Source: Streptomyces xanthophaeus
GTDB lineage: Bacteria > Actinomycetota > Actinomycetes > Streptomycetales > Streptomycetaceae
Length of the DNA: 64,000 nucleotides
NCBI RefSeq assembly: GCF_030440515.1
Contig: NZ_CP076543.1
Location: 3,100,001 to 3,164,000 of the forward strand
Reading direction: 5' to 3'
In this document: positions 62,517 to 64,000 of the stretch, piece by piece
Position numbering within the stretch: position 1 is the stretch's first letter
Layout of the letters: the number at the start of each line of letters is the position of its first letter
Translations under genes and position numbers: made by a program
The notes under the pieces: model-generated
What the model saw: only the letters and a program-made list of their open reading frames with translations
What the model was told of the DNA's origin: nothing
Database searches by the model: none

Positions 62517-63389
62517 TCAGGAGGCGCCGGGGGTGGCGGGAGCGCCGGGCGCGTCGGGGGTGTCCGGGGCGGTGCGCACGGGGAAGCCGGTGGGCCGGCC
62601 CTGCTCCTTCAGCCAGGTCAGCACCTGGTCGAGGGCGTCGACGGTCTGGGCGCGGTTGCCGCCGCCGTCGTGGAAGAGCAGCGTCGGGCCGTTGCCGATC
62701 TCGCGCTTGACGGCGTTCACGATGGCGGCCGTGCCCGGCTTGTCGAAGTCCTTGGTGTCGACGTTCCAGCCGAGCGGCCGCATGCCGTGCGCGGCGGCGA
62801 TGCGCCGGCTGTCGGGGGTGAACGCGCCGCCGGGAGCCCGGTAGTACTCGACCTTCGCGCCGCTGCCCGCGGCTTCCTCGATCAGCTTCTTCGCCTCCAG
62901 GATCTGCTGCTCCTGGTAGGCGACGGACTTCTTGTCCATGGCCGTGTCGTGGCTCATGGTGTGGTCGCAGAGCCGGTGTCCGGCCGCGACCACCTTCTTC
63001 ACCAGGTCGGGGTGGGCCTTGGCCTGCGGCCCGACCATGCAGAAGGTCGCCTTGACGTCGTGCTGCCGCAGTACGTCCAGCACCTTCGGGGTCCAGCGGG
63101 GGTCCGGGCCGTCGTCGATGGTGATGTTGACGGCGTTGCCGCCGGTCTCGGAGGCGTGGGCTATGCCCTCGGGTATCCCCTGCGGCTGTCGGCCGGGCCG
63201 GCCGTCGTCGCCGCGGCCGGAGTTGTCGCCGGCGCCCGGCCGGGCCACGTTCTGCTGGGAGGCGGCGGTTCCGTCCGGTCCGACCAGGGCCGCCACGCCC
63301 CACACGGTCGCCGCCACGGCGGCGGCCGAAGCCACGACGGCGGCACCGGCCCGGACGCCCTTCTTGTTCGCGCGCGCCAAGAAACTCAT
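62517..63389 (-). CDS. Membrane-anchored polysaccharide deacetylase (NodB homology)
   Basis: 290 residues from the ATG at 63387-63389 (GGGGAGGGGACAGTTC upstream). A signal/anchor helix is at ~15-35. NodB motifs are ITIDDGPDP (motif 1, first Ile in place of the common Phe), LCDHTMSHDTAM (motif 2, HxxxH), YYRAPGG (motif 3), LGWNVDTKD (motif 4) and LLFHDGG (motif 5). It removes acetyl groups from cell-wall or capsule glycans such as peptidoglycan or chitin. A disordered Asp/Gly/Pro linker precedes the domain. Confidence 0.93.
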   Translation of the reverse strand: MSFLARANKKGVRAGAAVVASAAAVAATVWGVAALVGPDGTAASQQNVARPGAGDNSGRGDDGRPGRQPQGIPEGIAHASETGGNAVNITIDDGPDPRWTPKVLDVLRQHDVKATFCMVGPQAKAHPDLVKKVVAAGHRLCDHTMSHDTAMDKKSVAYQEQQILEAKKLIEEAAGSGAKVEYYRAPGGAFTPDSRRIAAAHGMRPLGWNVDTKDFDKPGTAAIVNAVKREIGNGPTLLFHDGGGNRAQTVDALDQVLTWLKEQGRPTGFPVRTAPDTPDAPGAPATPGAS

Positions 63390-63644
63390 GAACTGTCCCC
63401 TCCCCATCCGCTTTGTGAGCGTTCTGTGGATCAGGACGTTCATCGCCGCCGAGGAGTTCCAGCCAAATAGCCCATAAATTCCCTGTTATGGGACTGTTGG
63501 GACCGATGGGACTTTAGTCCTGCATGGAGTTGCATACCTGCCCGCGCGAACCCGCCCGAAACGGGCAGATCTTCGACGGCAACCGTTCTGCATCTCAAGT
63601 CGGCCCGCCTGTAAGGAGGTTCGCCAGTCGGAGCACTCGATCAG

Positions 63645-64000
63645 AATGGAGTCCATGGATTCGCCGGACTCACCGCACGACCGCTCCGACTGGCCGGTGG
63701 ACAAGCTGACCGCGCTCCGCCTCGGCCGGAGACTGGTGACGGAGGTCCCGGCGTCCCACTCGGGCCGCCGCGCGTTCGTGGACGTGACCCCCGTCCGGAG
63801 CCGGGCCGACGACCGGGCACGGGACGAGGGCTGGGCGCGCGGCGACACGGGCCGCCGCTTCCGCCTGAAGCACTGGGAGTACGACGGCGAACGCCTCGAC
63901 GGCTTCGACCACGACATCGGCGCGGTCCTCGTCGCGTCCGCCGAGGCTGCGGACGAGGCCGGCCTGCTCGCCGTGCTCACCGCGTGGGGTCTGCGCCCCG
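63645..64000 (+). CDS. Hypothetical protein, 5' part (runs off the window)
   Basis: 118 codons are visible from the ATG at 63645 (63654 is an alternative). They read MESMDSPDSPHDRSDWPVDK, then LTALRLGRRLVTEVPASHSG and RLKHWEYDGERLDGFDHDIG. The codon bias (GC-rich third positions) is typical of real Streptomyces genes. The family is not recognised. No signal peptide is seen. Confidence 0.65.

Overview
The window is chromosomal DNA of a Streptomyces or close relative. The evidence is very high GC, GTG starts, long spurious antisense frames, a WhiB-like regulator, TIGR03086, DUF1707, DUF4245, DUF6542 and DUF402 proteins, a Streptomyces-type GAF-SpoIIE-HATPase phosphatase and a Tad-type prepilin peptidase. 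Most of it is core chromosome. From memory, the order oxyR-ahpC-ahpD ... PBP, phosphatase, fumC, fumarase I, WhiB, glpX, xseBA, ispH, ppgK, ychF resembles the S. coelicolor SCO5030-SCO5060 region.

Layout. 1-5 kb: two related membrane-anchored esterases, a PadR regulator with its membrane partner, and an SNF2-type helicase. 5.1-13.0 kb: the most interesting block. A minus-strand operon reads class III nucleotide cyclase, P-loop ATPase, SPFH-like coiled-coil protein, DUF4407 membrane protein. Divergent from it is a PycTM-type three-helix effector, and convergent on that is a Crp-type cyclic-nucleotide receptor. I read this as an expanded Pycsar-like cyclic-nucleotide signalling or defence locus. 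The cyclase and the ATPase share a short motif (NxxYGxxxxGxxxFGI), each copy next to a low-complexity tether. 13.1-16.85 kb: a decayed, lower-GC island with a RelE-like toxin remnant, a STAND-type NTPase broken by a one-base shift in a C-tract, a NUDIX remnant and the C-terminal catalytic piece of a tyrosine recombinase.

16.86-39.3 kb: housekeeping genes. These are the translation-associated GTPase YchF, polyphosphate glucokinase, IspH, an amino-acid permease, exonuclease VII (xseA, xseB), a nitroreductase-family reductase, GlpX, a WhiB protein, both classes of fumarase, secreted and membrane hypotheticals, a glycerophosphodiesterase, a secreted SGNH-ricin lipase and the phosphatase. 39.4-48.96 kb: a class A PBP, an SPFH protein with a ribbon-helix-helix-like partner, a PadR-ABC exporter operon, and the OxyR/AhpC/AhpD peroxide module.

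49.0-64.0 kb: a tandem pair of membrane-anchored hypotheticals, an AI-2E family exporter, a cell-wall transglycosylase-like protein, a PIN-PhoH ATPase, UppS, an aldo-keto reductase, prepilin peptidase and DUF192, a SUKH protein, an orphan solute-binding lipoprotein, a serine-hydrolase remnant, an NTF2-like protein, a polysaccharide deacetylase and a partial gene at the edge. Two copies of a small inverted-repeat element (27.5 and 57.9 kb) look like full and internally deleted forms of one MITE. Many convergent genes are separated by long GC-rich hairpins. I saw no tRNA, rRNA or CRISPR array.
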